From: Candidatus Binatia bacterium
GTDB taxonomy: Bacteria; Desulfobacterota; Binatia; HRBIN30
Assembly (NCBI GenBank): GCA_023150935.1
Contig: JAKLJW010000011.1
Coordinates: 1-64,000, forward strand
Direction: 5' to 3'
DNA length: 64,000 nt
Numbering within the stretch: the first letter of the stretch is position 1; every line of letters begins with the position of its first letter. The position numbers and the translations under genes were made by a program. Shown here piece by piece: positions 1 through 11,375 of this stretch. Below the pieces are notes generated by a model that saw nothing but the letters and a program-made list of their open reading frames with translations, searched no databases and was not told where the DNA came from.

Positions 1-746
1 CCGTCGAACGCCATCCCGATTTGCGCCCCTTCGGCCACCACCCGCGCCTGCATCGCGGCCGTGTGCAGGGCCCCGGCGTCACGGTTGATGTTATCGCCGT
101 CGGGCGCGGCGCCGATGGTCGTAACGGCGGCGCCGAGCGCACGGAAGATCTCCGGCGCGACCCGGTAGGTCGCGCCGTGGGCGCAGTCGAGGACGATGCG
201 CACCCCTCGTAACGCCGCGGACGTGGGCACCGTACCTACCACCGCGTCGACGTAGCGGCCCGACGCGTCCTCGACGCGGGTCACCGTGCCGATGCCGCTC
301 CCGGTCGGCAACGCCGGCGCGTGGTCGGCCGCCGCGAGCAGGGTGGCCTCGATTTCCGCTTCGGCGTCATCGGAGAGTTTGAAGCCGTCACCGGCAAAGA
401 GCTTGACGCCGTTGTCGCCAGCGGGGTTGTGCGAGGCCGAAACCACCACCCCCGCTGCGGCTCCGAGCCGGCGGGTCAGCAGCGCCACCGCGGGCGTCGG
501 CAGCAACCCGGCGAGCAGCACTTCGGCGCCCGCCGCACATAACCCCGCGGCCACTGCGCTTTCGAGCATGTCGCCCGACCGGCGCGTGTCGCGGCCGATG
601 ACCACGCGCCGCTGCCCTCGCAATGCCGACCGGGTCCAGTGGCCAAGTGCCTGACCGACCCGCACCATCGTCTCCACCGTTATCGGCTCGACGTTCGCCG
701 TGCCGCGAATCCCGTCGGTGCCGAACCAACGCCGCGCCCGGGTCAC
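1..746 (-). CDS. glmM: Phosphoglucosamine mutase GlmM (3' end cut by window edge)
   Basis: GlmM converts glucosamine-6-phosphate to glucosamine-1-phosphate in the cytoplasm for UDP-GlcNAc, peptidoglycan and LPS synthesis. About 248 N-terminal residues are present; the family is usually about 445-450 long. The N-terminus carries GTDGIRGTAN near residue 9, and the phosphoserine loop SASHNPAGDNG lies near residue 103, so Ser105 is the expected phosphorylated residue. The start is a GTG at 746, chosen because GGAGG lies 7 nt upstream and the family N-terminus begins directly after it; no ATG fits. It is the last gene of the tilS-ftsH-cdaA-ybbR-glmM run, as in many bacteria where c-di-AMP synthesis is linked to cell-wall precursor supply. 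Confidence 0.95.
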   Translation of the reverse strand, partial: MTRARRWFGTDGIRGTANVEPITVETMVRVGQALGHWTRSALRGQRRVVIGRDTRRSGDMLESAVAAGLCAAGAEVLLAGLLPTPAVALLTRRLGAAAGVVVSASHNPAGDNGVKLFAGDGFKLSDDAEAEIEATLLAAADHAPALPTGSGIGTVTRVEDASGRYVDAVVGTVPTSAALRGVRIVLDCAHGATYRVAPEIFRALGAAVTTIGAAPDGDNINRDAGALHTAAMQARVVAEGAQIGMAFD

Positions 747-898
747 GTCACGTCCTCCAGCTCCGGGCCCCGGTGATTCGCCGGGAGCCCGCCGCGAGTC
801 GGATCGAAGGGCCCATGAACCCGCAATAGCGGCTGATGGGCAGGGGCGTGTAACGACTTCGCCATGCCGCTGGTTCGTTCGCTTTCGGGCGCGCGCCG

Positions 899-1906
899 CT
901 ATCGGCCACGGCTGCTCCGCTTATCAGTCCAGAGCTTCAGGTCAACCGTCGCCGGATCGAGGTCGACGACCTCGAGACCGTTCGGAACCACGACCCGCGG
1001 CGTCAGTCGGTGCGTGCCGGCGCCCAGACCGTTGGCATCGACCTGCACCAGGATACGCGACGGACCGAGGTCTTCGAGCAGGCGCCGCGGGCCGCGCACC
1101 ATTACCCGCACGGTCGCCGGCGTCACCCGATGCTTGAGGCCGGTGCGCTGAACATCGACGGCAACGCGACCGATCTCGCGCGCCGCCTGTACTTCGGCGA
1201 TGCGCACCTGCACGGCGACGCGGTCGGCGCTGTACGTGAAGTAATCGCCAACCGGCTCCAGCAGGAGTTCGGTTTCCACCGTACCCGCGCCCGCGGCGCT
1301 GACGTCCAGCTTCTCGGTGCTCACGGCGTCAACCTTACGCAGGGGGGCCTCCGGCCCGGTGACCTCTATCGTCTCGGGGGCGAGTTGCGTGTCGACGACC
1401 TGCAAGTCCGGGGAGATCTTGCCCGCCAGACGCAAGCGGACCGGCACCACCTTCTGCGCGACGGGTTCCAGCTCCAGCGTCACCTGAGCGGGATTGATGC
1501 GCGCCACCGACACGCCGCGGGGCAGGTTGAGCGACTCGACGCCGAGACGGAAGACGGCCGGGCCCGGGCGAATTCCGTTCAGATCGAGACCGATCGACAG
1601 TCGGGTTCGATCGACGCGTCCGAGCAGCGTGCGCGGGCCGACGAGCCGCACGTCGATGAAGTCGACCCGGGGGCTGGTGATCATGAGGTTGGGCGGGATG
1701 TTGCGCAGCTCGAGCGCGGCCCGGAACGACTCCTCCGCGTCGCGCTCGCCGAAGTTGACGAAGGCCCACAGACCGAAGGCGATCGCCAGAGACAGCAGCT
1801 TCAGACTCAGATTACGGGTGAAGGCCTGTCGGATGCGCTCGCGGTCGAAGACCGTTTCACGAACCCGCGCCCACGCGTGCATCAGGTCTTTGCGATCGAG
1901 CTTCAT
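899..1906 (-). CDS. cdaR: YbbR-domain membrane protein (CdaR-type)
   Basis: A 335-residue protein with one membrane segment at about residues 33-51, followed by a long extracytoplasmic region made of repeated YbbR-type beta domains. In characterised bacteria CdaR binds the diadenylate cyclase CdaA and modulates it. The gene starts inside the end of cdaA (4-bp ATGA overlap at 1903-1906) and lies just upstream of glmM, the standard cdaA-cdaR-glmM order. Assignment rests on the single N-terminal anchor, the repeated domain pattern and the context. Only the regulatory direction, activating or inhibiting, is unknown. Confidence 0.88.
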   Translation of the reverse strand: MKLDRKDLMHAWARVRETVFDRERIRQAFTRNLSLKLLSLAIAFGLWAFVNFGERDAEESFRAALELRNIPPNLMITSPRVDFIDVRLVGPRTLLGRVDRTRLSIGLDLNGIRPGPAVFRLGVESLNLPRGVSVARINPAQVTLELEPVAQKVVPVRLRLAGKISPDLQVVDTQLAPETIEVTGPEAPLRKVDAVSTEKLDVSAAGAGTVETELLLEPVGDYFTYSADRVAVQVRIAEVQAAREIGRVAVDVQRTGLKHRVTPATVRVMVRGPRRLLEDLGPSRILVQVDANGLGAGTHRLTPRVVVPNGLEVVDLDPATVDLKLWTDKRSSRGR

Positions 1907-2652
1907 CGCACCAAAAGTTGCTGCAAGGTAGCGCGCAGCGTCCCGGCGTCGACCCCGCGCGTCAGGCGGCCCTCGCGCACCAGCGAAATGGCCCCTTCCT
2001 CCTCGGAAATGACGATCACCACGGCGTCGGTTTCCTCGGTGAGCCCGATCGCCGCCCGATGCCGGGTCCCGAGGGTCTTGCTGACGTGAGGGTTCTGCGT
2101 CAACGGCAGAAAGCAGCCGGCCGCGATGATGCGGCCGCGGTGGACGATCAGCGCCCCGTCATGGATCGGCGAGGCCGGCTGAAAGATACTCGTGATCAGC
2201 TCCTTGCTGACCTGGGCGTCGAGGGTCGTTCCGCCCTCGACGTACTGGTTCAGCCCGACCTCGCGCTGCAGCACGAGTAACGCTCCGATGCGGCGGCTGG
2301 CCAGCAAGACCGCGGCGCGGACGATCTCTTCGAGATCCTGCTGCTGCATCTCCGGCATGCCGGCAAAGAAGCGCTGCGCCCCGACCTGAGTCAGGGCACG
2401 GCGGATGTCGTCCTGAAAGATGACGACGATGATGAGCAGGAAGGCGCTCAGGAAGTTATCGAGGATCCAGTTGAGGGTGTAGAGCTCGAAGTAACTCGAC
2501 GACAGGAACAGCACGAACACGACCCCGAGACCGATGAGCATCTGCACGGCACGGGTGCCGCGGATGAGGTCCATCAGCCGGTAGATCACAAACGCGATTA
2601 CCAGAATGTCGATGGCATCCTGAAGACGCAGATTTGCAAACAAGTCGAGCAT
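1903..2652 (-). CDS. cdaA: Diadenylate cyclase CdaA
   Basis: A 249-residue CdaA-type enzyme that condenses two ATP into the second messenger c-di-AMP. Three hydrophobic segments fill roughly residues 12-80, and the DAC domain follows. Its signature residues are visible: DGA at 165-167 and RHR at 197-199 within GTRHRAAIGL. The length matches the family. It overlaps the YbbR gene by 4 bp. A 241-bp gap separates it from ftsH, where many genomes carry folP; no folP-like frame is visible there. c-di-AMP signalling is less common in Gram-negatives, so this intact gene is informative about lineage. Confidence 0.96.
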   Translation of the reverse strand: MLDLFANLRLQDAIDILVIAFVIYRLMDLIRGTRAVQMLIGLGVVFVLFLSSSYFELYTLNWILDNFLSAFLLIIVVIFQDDIRRALTQVGAQRFFAGMPEMQQQDLEEIVRAAVLLASRRIGALLVLQREVGLNQYVEGGTTLDAQVSKELITSIFQPASPIHDGALIVHRGRIIAAGCFLPLTQNPHVSKTLGTRHRAAIGLTEETDAVVIVISEEEGAISLVREGRLTRGVDAGTLRATLQQLLVR

Positions 2653-2893
2653 CGAACCGTTCCGGCGCGGCGGAGTCCCCGATCCGCGCCCCGAAAGTCC
2701 AACGATCCCGGCTGGCCGCGACCGCCCACCACACGCGCGCCTGAGCTCCGCAAGTTCGCTTCCGCCTTACCTTTTTTGCCGCGCCGTTGCCAGCGCAAGG
2801 CATCGAACCGGGAAGCGCGGACGCCCCTTTCCCGCCGGCGACAATCGGGGTCTGCGGTGCGGGTCGCGCTCCGGTTGTCGGTTCCGGATGTAC

Positions 2894-4732
<1,839 letters not shown>

Positions 4733-4779
4733 CTAATCCCTCAGTAGAATAACGGCGTTACGCGACCCTAACACACGCC

Positions 4780-5799
4780 CTATGCACCAGCAACGGGCCG
4801 TTTGGGGGCCGGAGCGCTCGAAACCAGCCGCAAATCGGACCGAAACCGCAACGCGCCGGACCGGCGCTCGACCGCGCCGCCACCCGGCACGGGCACCAGC
4901 GCCCGCCCGCGACTCCCCACCGCCAGCGCCGCCATATCCTCCAGATGAACGCGACCGAGTCCGCGCAGGTGCCCGCGCTGCCGCCGCAACCAGAGGCGCA
5001 CGACGCGCACCCGCAGAGCAAGCGGCAGACCTGCCATCCCCGCCACCGGCAGTGACCCGCCGAGCGGGACACGGCTTTCGACGACATCGTCGAGCCAGCG
5101 GTCCTCGGTGGCGAGCACGCCGGCAGTCGCGGCCAGAACGGCATCGATCGACGGGTTCAAGGCACGGAGCAGGGGCAGCACTTCGTGGCGAACGCGATTG
5201 CGCAGGAAGTGCCGGTCGTCGTTGCTGGCGTCCTCGCACCACGGCAGGCCGCGCGCCGCGAGAAAGGCGAGGACGTCGCCGCGGCTGCACGCGAGCAGTG
5301 GCCGGATAAGCCACCCGTCGCGTACCGGTTCCATACCCCCGAGACCGCGGCGCCCGGCACCGCGCACCAGGCGCATGAGCAGCGTCTCGGCCTGATCGTC
5401 GCGCGTGTGTCCCGTCGCCACGCGAGCGCAACCCTCGATGCGAGCCACCCGGCGCAGAAACGCATAGCGGCGGGCCCGAGCGCGGGCCTCGAAGTTGGCA
5501 CCGGCTGGCAGGTCGGTGGCGCGTTCCACCGTAAAGGAGACACCGCAGCGCTCGGCAACCGTGGCAGCGACGGCGGCGTCGCGGTCGGCCTCCGCTCCGC
5601 GCACGCCGTGGTGCAGGTGAGCGGCGTGCAGCGTCACTTCGAGTCGCGGCGCCATCGCGGCCAGGGCCCCCAGCAGCGCCACCGAATCGGCTCCGCCGGA
5701 GACGGCAACGAGCACCCGGTCCCCCGGCGCGACCATGCCGTGGCGGGCAAGTGTGCGCCCGACGACCCCCAGAAATCGCTCGTCCGCTCGGCGGCCCAT
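4780..5799 (-). CDS. tilS: tRNA(Ile)-lysidine synthetase TilS
   Basis: TilS adds lysine to C34 of the CAU-anticodon isoleucine tRNA so that it reads AUA. The product is 339 residues with the N-terminal PP-loop ATPase signature SGGADS at about 34-39, an N-type ATP-pyrophosphatase core, and TGHTRDDQAETLLMRLVRG further on. The open frame extends upstream to 6033, but that extension is Arg/Ala/Pro-rich and unlike the family; the ATG at 5799 puts the PP-loop at the expected distance from the start. The gene heads the ftsH-cdaA cluster and diverges from recQ. Confidence 0.93.
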   Translation of the reverse strand: MGRRADERFLGVVGRTLARHGMVAPGDRVLVAVSGGADSVALLGALAAMAPRLEVTLHAAHLHHGVRGAEADRDAAVAATVAERCGVSFTVERATDLPAGANFEARARARRYAFLRRVARIEGCARVATGHTRDDQAETLLMRLVRGAGRRGLGGMEPVRDGWLIRPLLACSRGDVLAFLAARGLPWCEDASNDDRHFLRNRVRHEVLPLLRALNPSIDAVLAATAGVLATEDRWLDDVVESRVPLGGSLPVAGMAGLPLALRVRVVRLWLRRQRGHLRGLGRVHLEDMAALAVGSRGRALVPVPGGGAVERRSGALRFRSDLRLVSSAPAPKRPVAGA

Positions 5800-6032
5800 A
5801 GGGTCAGTGTCGCACCCCCGGCCCTCCGGAACAATAACCGCGGTCCACGGTCCGACGAACGCCGCCCACCGGGGCGGGGTGTAGCGGCAAACGTCAAAGC
5901 CGTCGCCGCGCGCAGCCTCGCAGGGCGTGCACCGTCTATTTCGGCTGCCGGCGGCCGTCCGCGCTCCGAGCCCACGCTGTAAATCGGCACGGCCGCGTGC
6001 TACGCCCGGTCGGCCAGTCACCGCCGCCGCCA

Positions 6033-7937
6033 ATGGAATCCGCCAACGCCAACGCCGACCGCATCCTCGCCGTCGTCCGGCGGTATTGGGGTTACGACAC
6101 CCTGCGGCCGTTGCAGCACGAGGCCATGCAGGCAGCCCTCGCGCAGCGCGATTCGCTCGTCGTGATGCCCACCGGCGGCGGCAAGTCGCTCTGTTACCAG
6201 GTGCCGCCCGCCGTCACCGGACGCACCGACATCGTCGTCTCGCCCCTCATCGCCCTGATGAAGGACCAGGTCGACGCCCTGAGCGCCTGCGGCTATCCCG
6301 CCGCCGCCCTGCACAGCGGCATGGACTTCGACGCCCTGCAGGATGCCCGGCAACGCATCGCCACCGGTCGGGTCCACCTCGTCTTCGTGGCCCCCGAGCG
6401 ATTGCTGACGCCGCGCATGCTGGATCTCCTCGGCCGCGTCGACGTGCGCGCTTTTGCCATCGACGAGGCCCACTGCATCAGCCACTGGGGCCACGACTTC
6501 CGTCCGGAATACCGCCAGCTCACCCAGCTCAAGGAGCGCTTCCCGCAGGCCAGCGTCCACGCCTATACCGCCACCGCCACCCAGCGCGTGCGCGACGACG
6601 TCGTCGTGCAGCTCGGTTTGCAGGACCCGACCGTACTGATCGGCACGTTCGACCGGCCGAACCTCGTCTATCGCGTGCTACCGCGGCGGGACGCCGCGGC
6701 GCAGACACTGGAGGTAATTCGCCGGCATGCAGGCCAGGCCGGCATCGTTTACTGCATCAGCCGCAAGGACGCCGAGTCCATGGCCGCGGCCCTCGCCACG
6801 CGTGGCATCCGGGCGGCGCACTATCACGCCGGCATGTCGCCCGACGCGCGCCGGCGCACGCAGGATGCGTTTGCCGCGGAACAGATCGACGTCATCGCCG
6901 CGACCGTGGCCTTCGGCATGGGCATCGACCGCAGCGACGTCCGCTGCGTGGTGCACGCCGGCATGCCGAAATCGATCGAGCACTATCAGCAGGAGACGGG
7001 CCGGGCCGGCCGCGACGGTCTCGAAGCGGAGTGCGTGTTGCTGTACTCGGCCGCCGACGTCATCAAGTGGGAGTCGCTCATCGAGAGCAGTGCCGCCGCG
7101 GCCGAGGCGCCACCCGAGACCGCGGCGGCGGCGCGGCAACTGCTCGAGCAGATGCGACGCTTCGCCACCGCGGCGAGCTGCCGGCACGCGCGGCTATCGG
7201 AGTACTTCGGACAGTCGTACCCGCGGGACAACTGCGGCGCCTGCGACGTGTGCCTCGACGAGGTCGAGGGCGTCGCCGACGGCACCGTCATCGCGCAAAA
7301 AATCCTGTCGTGCGTCGCCCGCGCCGAGCAACGCTTCGGTGTCGAACACATCGCCGACATCCTGCTCGGGGCCAAGACCGAACGGATTCGCAACTGGGGA
7401 CACGACAAGCTGACCACGTACGGACTGCTGAAGGACACCCCGCGCAAGGCGGTGGTGAACTGGACCTACCAGCTCCTCGACGCCGGCCTGCTGGCGCGCA
7501 CCAACTCTGACCGCCCGGTACTGACCCTCAACGACGCGTCATGGGCGGTACTGCGCGGACAACGAACCGTGCGGTTGATTCAGCCGAAGGCCGACGGCGT
7601 CAAGACGGCGCCGGTCGATGCCGACTCCTGGGCCGGCGTGGAGCGCGGCCTGTTCGACCATCTGCGGGCCTGGCGGCGGCGGGTAGCCGACGGCCGCGGC
7701 GTCCCGCCGTTCGTCATCTTCGCGGATACGACGTTGCGCGAGCTGGCCCGCGCACGTCCGAGCAGTCCCGGGGCACTCCTCGCCGTGCGCGGCATCGGCG
7801 AGCGCAAGCTCGCCGACTTCGGCGACGAGCTGATCCGCGAGATCCGAACGTACTGCGACGCGCACGCGATCGCGACCGACACCGCCGCGGGCAGCCCGCC
7901 CCGGCGGACCGGCGCGGCGGACCGCTCACCCCGCTGA
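6033..7937 (+). CDS. recQ: ATP-dependent DNA helicase RecQ
   Basis: A 3'-5' superfamily 2 helicase acting in recombination and replication-fork repair. From the ATG at 6033 the product has 634 residues: Walker A MPTGGGKS at about 45-52, DEAH at 144-147, helicase motif VI QETGRAGRDG, an RQC zinc-binding region with the CGACDVC cysteines, and a C-terminal HRDC-type region containing LLAVRGIGERKLADFG. A GTG at 5997 would add 12 residues; neither start has a clear Shine-Dalgarno, and 6033 is preferred because the helicase fold begins right after it. It is divergent from tilS, probably sharing the roughly 230-bp intergenic region for promoters. Confidence 0.95.
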   Translation: MESANANADRILAVVRRYWGYDTLRPLQHEAMQAALAQRDSLVVMPTGGGKSLCYQVPPAVTGRTDIVVSPLIALMKDQVDALSACGYPAAALHSGMDFDALQDARQRIATGRVHLVFVAPERLLTPRMLDLLGRVDVRAFAIDEAHCISHWGHDFRPEYRQLTQLKERFPQASVHAYTATATQRVRDDVVVQLGLQDPTVLIGTFDRPNLVYRVLPRRDAAAQTLEVIRRHAGQAGIVYCISRKDAESMAAALATRGIRAAHYHAGMSPDARRRTQDAFAAEQIDVIAATVAFGMGIDRSDVRCVVHAGMPKSIEHYQQETGRAGRDGLEAECVLLYSAADVIKWESLIESSAAAAEAPPETAAAARQLLEQMRRFATAASCRHARLSEYFGQSYPRDNCGACDVCLDEVEGVADGTVIAQKILSCVARAEQRFGVEHIADILLGAKTERIRNWGHDKLTTYGLLKDTPRKAVVNWTYQLLDAGLLARTNSDRPVLTLNDASWAVLRGQRTVRLIQPKADGVKTAPVDADSWAGVERGLFDHLRAWRRRVADGRGVPPFVIFADTTLRELARARPSSPGALLAVRGIGERKLADFGDELIREIRTYCDAHAIATDTAAGSPPRRTGAADRSPR

Positions 7938-8002
7938 CACCAACTCGAACTCCCGACCCCGCACCACCGCGCGACACCGGCGGCCGGCCGCAGCGCCGCG
8001 GG

Positions 8003-9091
8003 TCAGGCCCGCGCTTCGAAGTCCGCCAAACGTACCGGCAGACGCTTCGCGCCCCACCCGCCGGGGCGCGCGGCGAACCGTCCGGCGCACGCCGCCCCGC
8101 ATGACCCGCAGTGGCCGTCTTCGGTCAGCCCCCAGGCGCCGATGTCGTACCAGTCGCGCTCGATCGTGACCTTGCCGCAGGCGTGGCAGTACGTGCTGCC
8201 GCCCTCGGGGTCGCGGACGTTGCCGGTATAGGCGTAGCGGACCCCGTTGCGCCGAGCGATCGTCCGAGCGCGAGTCAGCGTTGCGGGCGGCGTCGGCGGA
8301 ACATCGAGCATCTTGTAGTCCGGGTGAAACGCACTGAAGTGCATCGGCACGTCGGGACCGAGACGGTCCACGACCCACCGGGTCATCCGGTCGAGTTCGT
8401 CGTCGCTGTCGTTGTGCCCGGGGATGAGCAGCGTCGTGAGCTCGAGCCAAACGTCCGTCTCTCGCTTCAGGTACTCCAGGGTCTCGAGCACGGGGGCGAG
8501 ATGCCCGGCGGTAAGCTCGTGGTAGAACGTCTCCGTGAATGCCTTGAGGTCGACGTTGGCGGCGTCGATGTAACTGAAGAACTCGCGCCGGGGATCGGCG
8601 CATATGTACCCCGCCGTGACCGCCACCGTCCGCACGCCAACGGCGTGGCAGGCCCGCGCGACGTCAATTGCATACTCCATGAAGATCACCGGATCGTTGT
8701 ACGTGAACGCCACGCTCCGGCAGCCGAGGGCCACGGCCGCCCGCGCGATCGTCGCCGGCGACGCGACGTCGGCGAGCGTATCGACCTCGCGCGACTTCGA
8801 GATGTCCCAGTTCTGACAGTACTTGCACGCCAGGTTGCAGCCGGCGGTACCGAAAGACAGCACCGCCGAACCGGGGAAGAAGTGGTTCAGCGGCTTCTTC
8901 TCGATGGGATCGACACAGAAGCCGCTCGAGCGCCCGTAGGTAGTGAGAACGACCTGTGCGCCCTGGCAGGCACGCACGAAACACATCCCGCGCTGCCCCT
9001 CGTGCAACCTGCACGCGCGCGGGCAGACATCGCACTGCACCCGCCCGTCTTCGAGCGCATGCCAGTACCGTGTGGGTACGGTAGCGTCCAT
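8003..9091 (-). CDS. amrS: AmmeMemoRadiSam system radical SAM enzyme
   Basis: A 362-residue radical SAM protein of the AmrS family (PflA-like). The [4Fe-4S]/SAM motif is CNLACKYC with cysteines at 85, 89 and 92. An N-terminal region with CDVCPRAC and GMCFVRAC and C-terminal cysteine pairs (CHACGK, CGSCGAAC) are typical of the family. In other genomes it pairs with MEMO1-like and AMMECR1-like proteins; neither gene is seen here, so partners must lie elsewhere or be absent. Substrate is unknown for the family. It converges on recQ with a 65-bp gap that lacks an obvious T-tract terminator. Confidence 0.9.
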   Translation of the reverse strand: MDATVPTRYWHALEDGRVQCDVCPRACRLHEGQRGMCFVRACQGAQVVLTTYGRSSGFCVDPIEKKPLNHFFPGSAVLSFGTAGCNLACKYCQNWDISKSREVDTLADVASPATIARAAVALGCRSVAFTYNDPVIFMEYAIDVARACHAVGVRTVAVTAGYICADPRREFFSYIDAANVDLKAFTETFYHELTAGHLAPVLETLEYLKRETDVWLELTTLLIPGHNDSDDELDRMTRWVVDRLGPDVPMHFSAFHPDYKMLDVPPTPPATLTRARTIARRNGVRYAYTGNVRDPEGGSTYCHACGKVTIERDWYDIGAWGLTEDGHCGSCGAACAGRFAARPGGWGAKRLPVRLADFEARA

Positions 9092-9229
9092 ACGACCCAG
9101 CTTAGTACTCTGACTTCATGGATTCGCCAACGTGTTCTTCATGATGCGACCCGCTCGCCCTAAACTACTATCGCCGAAAGTCTGCGCACGGCGCGAAGAA
9201 ATCTTCAGGCCATGGAGCGGCAGTGCCTT

Positions 9230-9342
9230 CCCGTTCGTCCCGAGTAGCGCCTTCTTCTGGCGCGTATCGAGGGACAGGCTCGGCAGGGGCGCGCCCCTCG
9301 ATACGGAGCCCGGGGGAAGGGCTCCTACTCGGGGCGAACGGG
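9230..9342. repeat. Large imperfect inverted repeat in the amrS-porin intergenic region
   Basis: Two arms, 9230-9274 and 9294-9342, are reverse complements over most of their length. The outer core is CCCGTTCGTCCCGAGTAG paired with CTACTCGGGGCGAACGGG, and CGTATCGAGGG pairs with CCCTCGATACG near the loop. The structure would form a long RNA hairpin. A related fragment containing CCCTCGATACGGCGCC occurs near 63403. The 9092-9661 stretch is otherwise non-coding as far as I can see. Confidence 0.75.
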
Positions 9343-9569
9343 CTGGTTGTTCGCTTTGGGTTGCGGGCGGTAGCCCGCGCTAAGCTTGTCGAAGGGTGAG
9401 CGGGTGCGGATACGTTGCCATACTTATGCCGACGAGTACTTAGCACCGATGCCGATGAGTTAAGGAGGCCGCACGTGACCGGCGCCCTCTTCGGTCCGGC
9501 CGCTGAAAGGATGCGGCCGACCCGGCCGGGGTTCGCGCCCCCGGCCCGGGATCCAACCGAAAGCACCCT

Positions 9570-9636
9570 GGGAGGGCGAGGCTCCCGCCGAGCCGCCCTC
9601 AGTTCGTCGCGGCTCGGCTGAAGCCTCGCCCTCCCC
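9570..9636. repeat. GEAPAEP-type palindromic intergenic repeat, complete hairpin copy
   Basis: The left arm GGGAGGGCGAGGCTCCCGCC continues into GAGCCGC, and the right arm is its near-perfect inverse, ending at 9636 (about 27 bp each, with a mismatched triplet). The same left arm recurs at 14943-14972, 45086-45113 (inverse) and 63434-63459. Read in one frame it encodes GEAPAEP. It lies just past the 3' end of the porin gene, so a terminator or RNA-stability role is possible. Confidence 0.8.
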
Positions 9637-9661
9637 GAGGCGTGGTCTTACGGACCGGCGG

Positions 9662-11167
9662 TCAGAACGCCAGGATTCCCTCGAGAAATCCGTAATCGCC
9701 GCCGTTGCCGGCGAAGTTCTCGTTGATCACGCCCTGCCCCCAGGCATGGCCGTACACCGCGTTGATCGAGAAGAAGTCGGTCGGCCGGACGCTGAGGAGG
9801 AAGTGCAGCAGATAGGCGAGCTCGTACTGGCCCTTCGCCGCGGTACCGCCGTACCCGAAGATCTTATTCTGCGTCGGACCGCCGCCGAAGTACGCGAAGT
9901 CGTCGCCGCTGTTCACTCGCAGCCAGTGGAAGTCGCTGCGCAGCGTGACGCGCGGATGCGGATCGAGGATGTTCTGGATGAACACGTCCTGGTTGTTCAT
10001 CATATTGTAGAAGGGAAACATCGCGTACAGCCACGCCGTGGGTAGCATCTGGTAGAACGTCCCGTGGGTGTCGTCGTTGGGGTCGCCGTCGCCCGAGCCG
10101 CTGTTGATGCCGATGCGGGTCCACGGTTGCGCCCACACCTCCGGAAAGCGGTAGCCGCCCTCGACGCCATAGGCCCAGGCTTCCTGCGTCAGGCTCTGCC
10201 ATTTGCCCAACTGCCCGTAAGCGTAGAGGGCGCCGTCCGCGAGCCCGGGCCCGAGTTCGTGGACGTGCGCGGCGTTGGCGCCGATCGTGAAGATGTTCGC
10301 CGGCCGGCCCCGATCCTTATTGCGCTGCGCCAGCGGACGGTTGTCGAGATAGACGATGTCGCGCCGGTCGTCGTAGTAGAAGGCGAAGAAGCGGCCGACC
10401 GTATTGCCCACAGCCGGCGCATCCTTGAGGTAGAGGGCCGCGCCGCCGACGGCGATGTCGAGCTGGCGGTTGCCGTCGACCTCGAAACCGCCCCAGGTGG
10501 GCGTGAACCCGAACGCCGTCAGATTGAAGAGGTCCCAGTCCTTGGAGACCTGCCCGCCGGTGAAGCTGCGGCCGACGTTGGTGTAGTCGAACGGTCCGAG
10601 CAGTCGTTGTGCAAAACGCTGCGCCTGAATCCACCGCAGGCTCGGGTTCTTCGCGGGCGCATCGAACCCGTCGAGGTAGAGCTGGCGGCCACCTTTCAAC
10701 GTCAGACCGCTGAAGCCGAAGAGGTTGCGGATCTGGATCCAGCCCTGCCGCAGGAAGGCGCCGTTCTGGTCGGTCTCCGGCGTATTCTGGTAGTACGATC
10801 CGCCGACGCCGACGGCGTTGGCCGGCACCTCGGCAAGGGTCGTGTTCTGGAACTGCAGGAACACCTCGTAGGGGTCGCGCGTCACCCGCAGGCCGAGTTG
10901 GAACTTGTTGGCCAGAAAATCGTAACGGTAATCGGGGGTGGCCGAAGTCGGCGCCGGCTCGAACCAACTGACGAACTCGCCGCGCAGGCGGTTGAAGAAC
11001 TCGAGTCGAATCGTACTGTCCCACGGTCCATCGATTTCCATCTTCGGGATCGTGAGCCCGCGCGCCGCCGATGCCGGCGCTGCCGCCGGAGCGGGCGCCG
11101 CCGGCGTCTGCGCCTCGGCCGCCATCGCCATCAGCGCCATTCCGAGAATCGCTATCCCTCGCTTCAT
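9662..11167 (-). CDS. Alginate-export-family outer-membrane porin
   Basis: A 501-residue exported protein with a Sec signal peptide (residues 1-19, cleavage after AEA) and an Ala/Pro-rich linker. The rest is aromatic-rich with alternating polarity, as in the AlgE-like Alginate_exp beta-barrel family; it contains LEFFNRLRGEFVSWFEP near the start and ends in a phenylalanine-terminated strand (GFLEGILAF), a usual outer-membrane barrel signature. The likely role is a substrate channel in the outer membrane; the substrate is not evident. It is divergent from the MFS symporter gene, which may handle the same compound at the inner membrane. Confidence 0.8.
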   Translation of the reverse strand: MKRGIAILGMALMAMAAEAQTPAAPAPAAAPASAARGLTIPKMEIDGPWDSTIRLEFFNRLRGEFVSWFEPAPTSATPDYRYDFLANKFQLGLRVTRDPYEVFLQFQNTTLAEVPANAVGVGGSYYQNTPETDQNGAFLRQGWIQIRNLFGFSGLTLKGGRQLYLDGFDAPAKNPSLRWIQAQRFAQRLLGPFDYTNVGRSFTGGQVSKDWDLFNLTAFGFTPTWGGFEVDGNRQLDIAVGGAALYLKDAPAVGNTVGRFFAFYYDDRRDIVYLDNRPLAQRNKDRGRPANIFTIGANAAHVHELGPGLADGALYAYGQLGKWQSLTQEAWAYGVEGGYRFPEVWAQPWTRIGINSGSGDGDPNDDTHGTFYQMLPTAWLYAMFPFYNMMNNQDVFIQNILDPHPRVTLRSDFHWLRVNSGDDFAYFGGGPTQNKIFGYGGTAAKGQYELAYLLHFLLSVRPTDFFSINAVYGHAWGQGVINENFAGNGGDYGFLEGILAF

Positions 11168-11375
11168 GTCCGAACCCCTTTCCGTACCCCGTCTTGCGCG
11201 GCGCGGCGCATGCGCCCGTCTACTCTCCCGAGGCGGGGTCCGCCAGAGGGGGGGCGATTAATCCCCGGCACCGCGGGCGGAGTTGCGCAGCCGCACGCGT
11301 CGCCTCGCGCGTGAAGGACAGCGGATCCGTGCCCGCGGGGTGCGGAGCCGGGCGGCAATGTGTTACTGACGGGGG

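Noticed and set aside
1010..2089. Long plus-strand frame opposite the YbbR and cdaA genes
   Set aside because: Composition typical of antisense shadow in GC-rich DNA (His/Arg/Asp-rich), opposite well-supported genes.
5927..7510. 527-codon frame overlapping recQ on the same strand
   Set aside because: Arg/Pro/His-rich off-frame of recQ; helicase motifs are in the other frame.
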